A stretch of 64,000 bases of DNA from JAKOVR01 sp031415655 (lineage in GTDB: Bacteria > Actinomycetota > Acidimicrobiia > Acidimicrobiales > Acidimicrobilacustridaceae): contig JANOSD010000146.1 in the NCBI GenBank assembly GCA_031415655.1, positions 37,739 through 101,738 on the forward strand, given 5' to 3'. The notes below the pieces were generated by a model, which saw only the letters and a list, made by a program, of their open reading frames with translations, searched no databases and was not told the DNA's origin. Both the position numbers and the translations under genes were made by a program. Positions 63,288 to 64,000 of the stretch are shown piece by piece; within the stretch, counting starts at the first letter, position 1, and every line of letters starts with the position of its first letter.

Positions 63288-63929
63288 ATGGCGGGCCACG
63301 CCTTCTCCACGAAGCGCACGCTTGCCCTCTACGACGTGGCGATACTCGGCTACTTCTCGCGCCTGGCGTAGCGGTGCCCCGCACGGCGGATCCAGGAGCA
63401 CTATGACGCCCACATCACCGGGAACCATCTCGATGTCGGCGTCGGGACGGGCTACTTCCTCGACCACGCTCGATTCCCTGCGCCTGAGCCCCGCATCGCC
63501 TTGATGGACCTCAACGAGAGCTGCCTTAAGGTCGCCGCCCGGACACTTTCGCGGTTCGATCCGGAGACGCACCGGGTGAACGTCGTCGAACCGATCTCGC
63601 TGGAGGTCAAGCCCTTCGACTCCGTCTCGCTGAACTACGTCCTGCATTGCCTTCCTGGCGACATCCGCTCCAAGGCCAATCTGGTGTTCCGACACCTGAA
63701 GCCCCTTCTGAACGGCGGGGGTGTCCTGCTCGGAGCGACACTTCTTCACGATGGCGCACGCCGGAACTGGTTCGCCCGACAGGTGATGAAGCGAAACAAC
63801 GACCACGGCATCTTCTCGAACACCTCGGACGACCTCGCCGGTCTGCACGAAGTGCTCCACAACAACTTCACCGACATCAGTATCGAGATCGTCGGATGCG
63901 TCGCTGTCTTTGCTGCCCGAGTGCAGTAG
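63288..63929 (+). pseudogene. Class I methyltransferase with one in-frame TAG
   Basis: One open frame of 214 codons apart from TAG at 63369-63371: HAFSTKRTLALYDVAILGYF, SRLA, stop, RCPARRIQEHYDAHI, HLDVGVGTGYFLDHA (SAM motif I), IALMDLNESCL, DSVSLNYVLHCLPGD and LLNGGGVLLGATLLHDG. The stop sits where relatives have Trp (TGG to TAG). GGAG 8 nt before ATG 63288. Translation could restart at an ATG near 63501, but that product would lack motif I. Confidence 0.75.
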
Positions 63930-63978
63930 TCCGGACGCAAGCTAGCCCTGAGCGCGAGCGGCGTTGTGACTTCAACAA

Positions 63979-64000
63979 CGAGTGGGCGATAGGGGGCTCG
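63979..64000 (-). repeat. Repeat of the tRNA-like 3' end at the window edge
   Basis: CGAGTGGGCGATAGGGGG followed by CTCG matches 47686-47707 at 20 of 22 positions and runs off the window, where a real tRNA on the minus strand may continue. Confidence 0.5.

Noticed and set aside
1..64000. Stop codons inside genes as a sign of a reassigned genetic code
   Set aside because: Intact genes in the window end normally at TGA, TAG and TAA, and the broken genes also carry frameshifts and deletions. Decay or sequencing error explains it.
1..64000. CRISPR arrays
   Set aside because: The repeats found are direct tandem units without spacers (17-bp, 12-bp, 18-bp, 6-bp, 5-bp) or widely dispersed elements.

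Overview
The window is GC-rich DNA from an actinomycete-type bacterium. GTG starts, Shine-Dalgarno sites of the AGGAGG type and ATGA/GTGA overlaps are frequent. The gene content (F420-type nitroreductase, many TetR/PadR regulators, several DoxX proteins, secreted beta-helix proteins with DTR-type repeats, tyrosine recombinase remnants) fits Actinomycetota, and an Acidimicrobiia-like lineage is a reasonable guess. That assignment is an inference from gene content only. No rRNA and no CRISPR array was seen. The only tRNA-like sequence is degenerate.

Layout. 1-4.7 kb: minus-strand operon (FeS-type photolyase/cryptochrome, SRPBCC protein, SDR-DUF2867 protein, nitroreductase cut by the window edge) with a Coq4-like gene read divergently. 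5.7-7.8 kb: cytochrome P450 with a TetR regulator. 8-9.4 kb: a wrecked persulfide-response locus in which a ~165-bp inverted-repeat element interrupts an MBL-fold gene and a CsoR/CstR gene is fused to half an ABC ATPase. 9.6-12.85 kb: tightly coupled five-gene operon (DoxX-like, DUF3419/BtaA-like, DUF2071, membrane-anchored methyltransferase, small membrane protein with two stops). 13.1-15.5 kb: DinB, frameshifted HAD hydrolase, TetR. 15.8-17.8 kb: decayed DabB/DabA inorganic-carbon uptake genes. 17.8-21.7 kb: large secreted beta-helix protein and an alpha/beta hydrolase. 22.5-28 kb: three DoxX-type proteins, an FAD oxidase pseudogene and an NDH-2-like oxidoreductase. 28-29.7 kb: a photolyase-like protein with apparently permuted domain order, coupled to a DUF2256-DUF3253 protein. 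29.8-33.5 kb: SDR-TetR pair, methyltransferase, unknown gene. 34-49 kb: accessory zone with three toxin-antitoxin loci (one toxin broken), GNAT, VOC, YdeI, ArsR-AHSA1, AraC and CGNR genes, an exported aldo/keto reductase, a CrtA-like protein and many fragments. 49.6-52.4 kb: two secreted lipoproteins, one a CAP-esterase fusion. 54-60 kb: a coupled cluster with two fatty-acid-hydroxylase-type proteins around a GH13 glucosidase, followed by two related TIM-barrel proteins. 60.5-64 kb: TetR, DUF1905-like protein, PadR with a membrane protein, and a methyltransferase with a nonsense codon.

Two themes dominate. The first is heavy gene decay: frameshifts, Trp-to-stop changes, recombination joints, and a dispersed ~168-bp MITE-like repeat found four times. 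The second is a few intact, tightly coupled operons with unusual composition. The best candidates for undescribed biology are the BtaA-like/DUF2071/methyltransferase operon, the permuted photolyase with its DUF2256 partner, and the hydroxylase-GH13-hydroxylase-TIM-TIM cluster.
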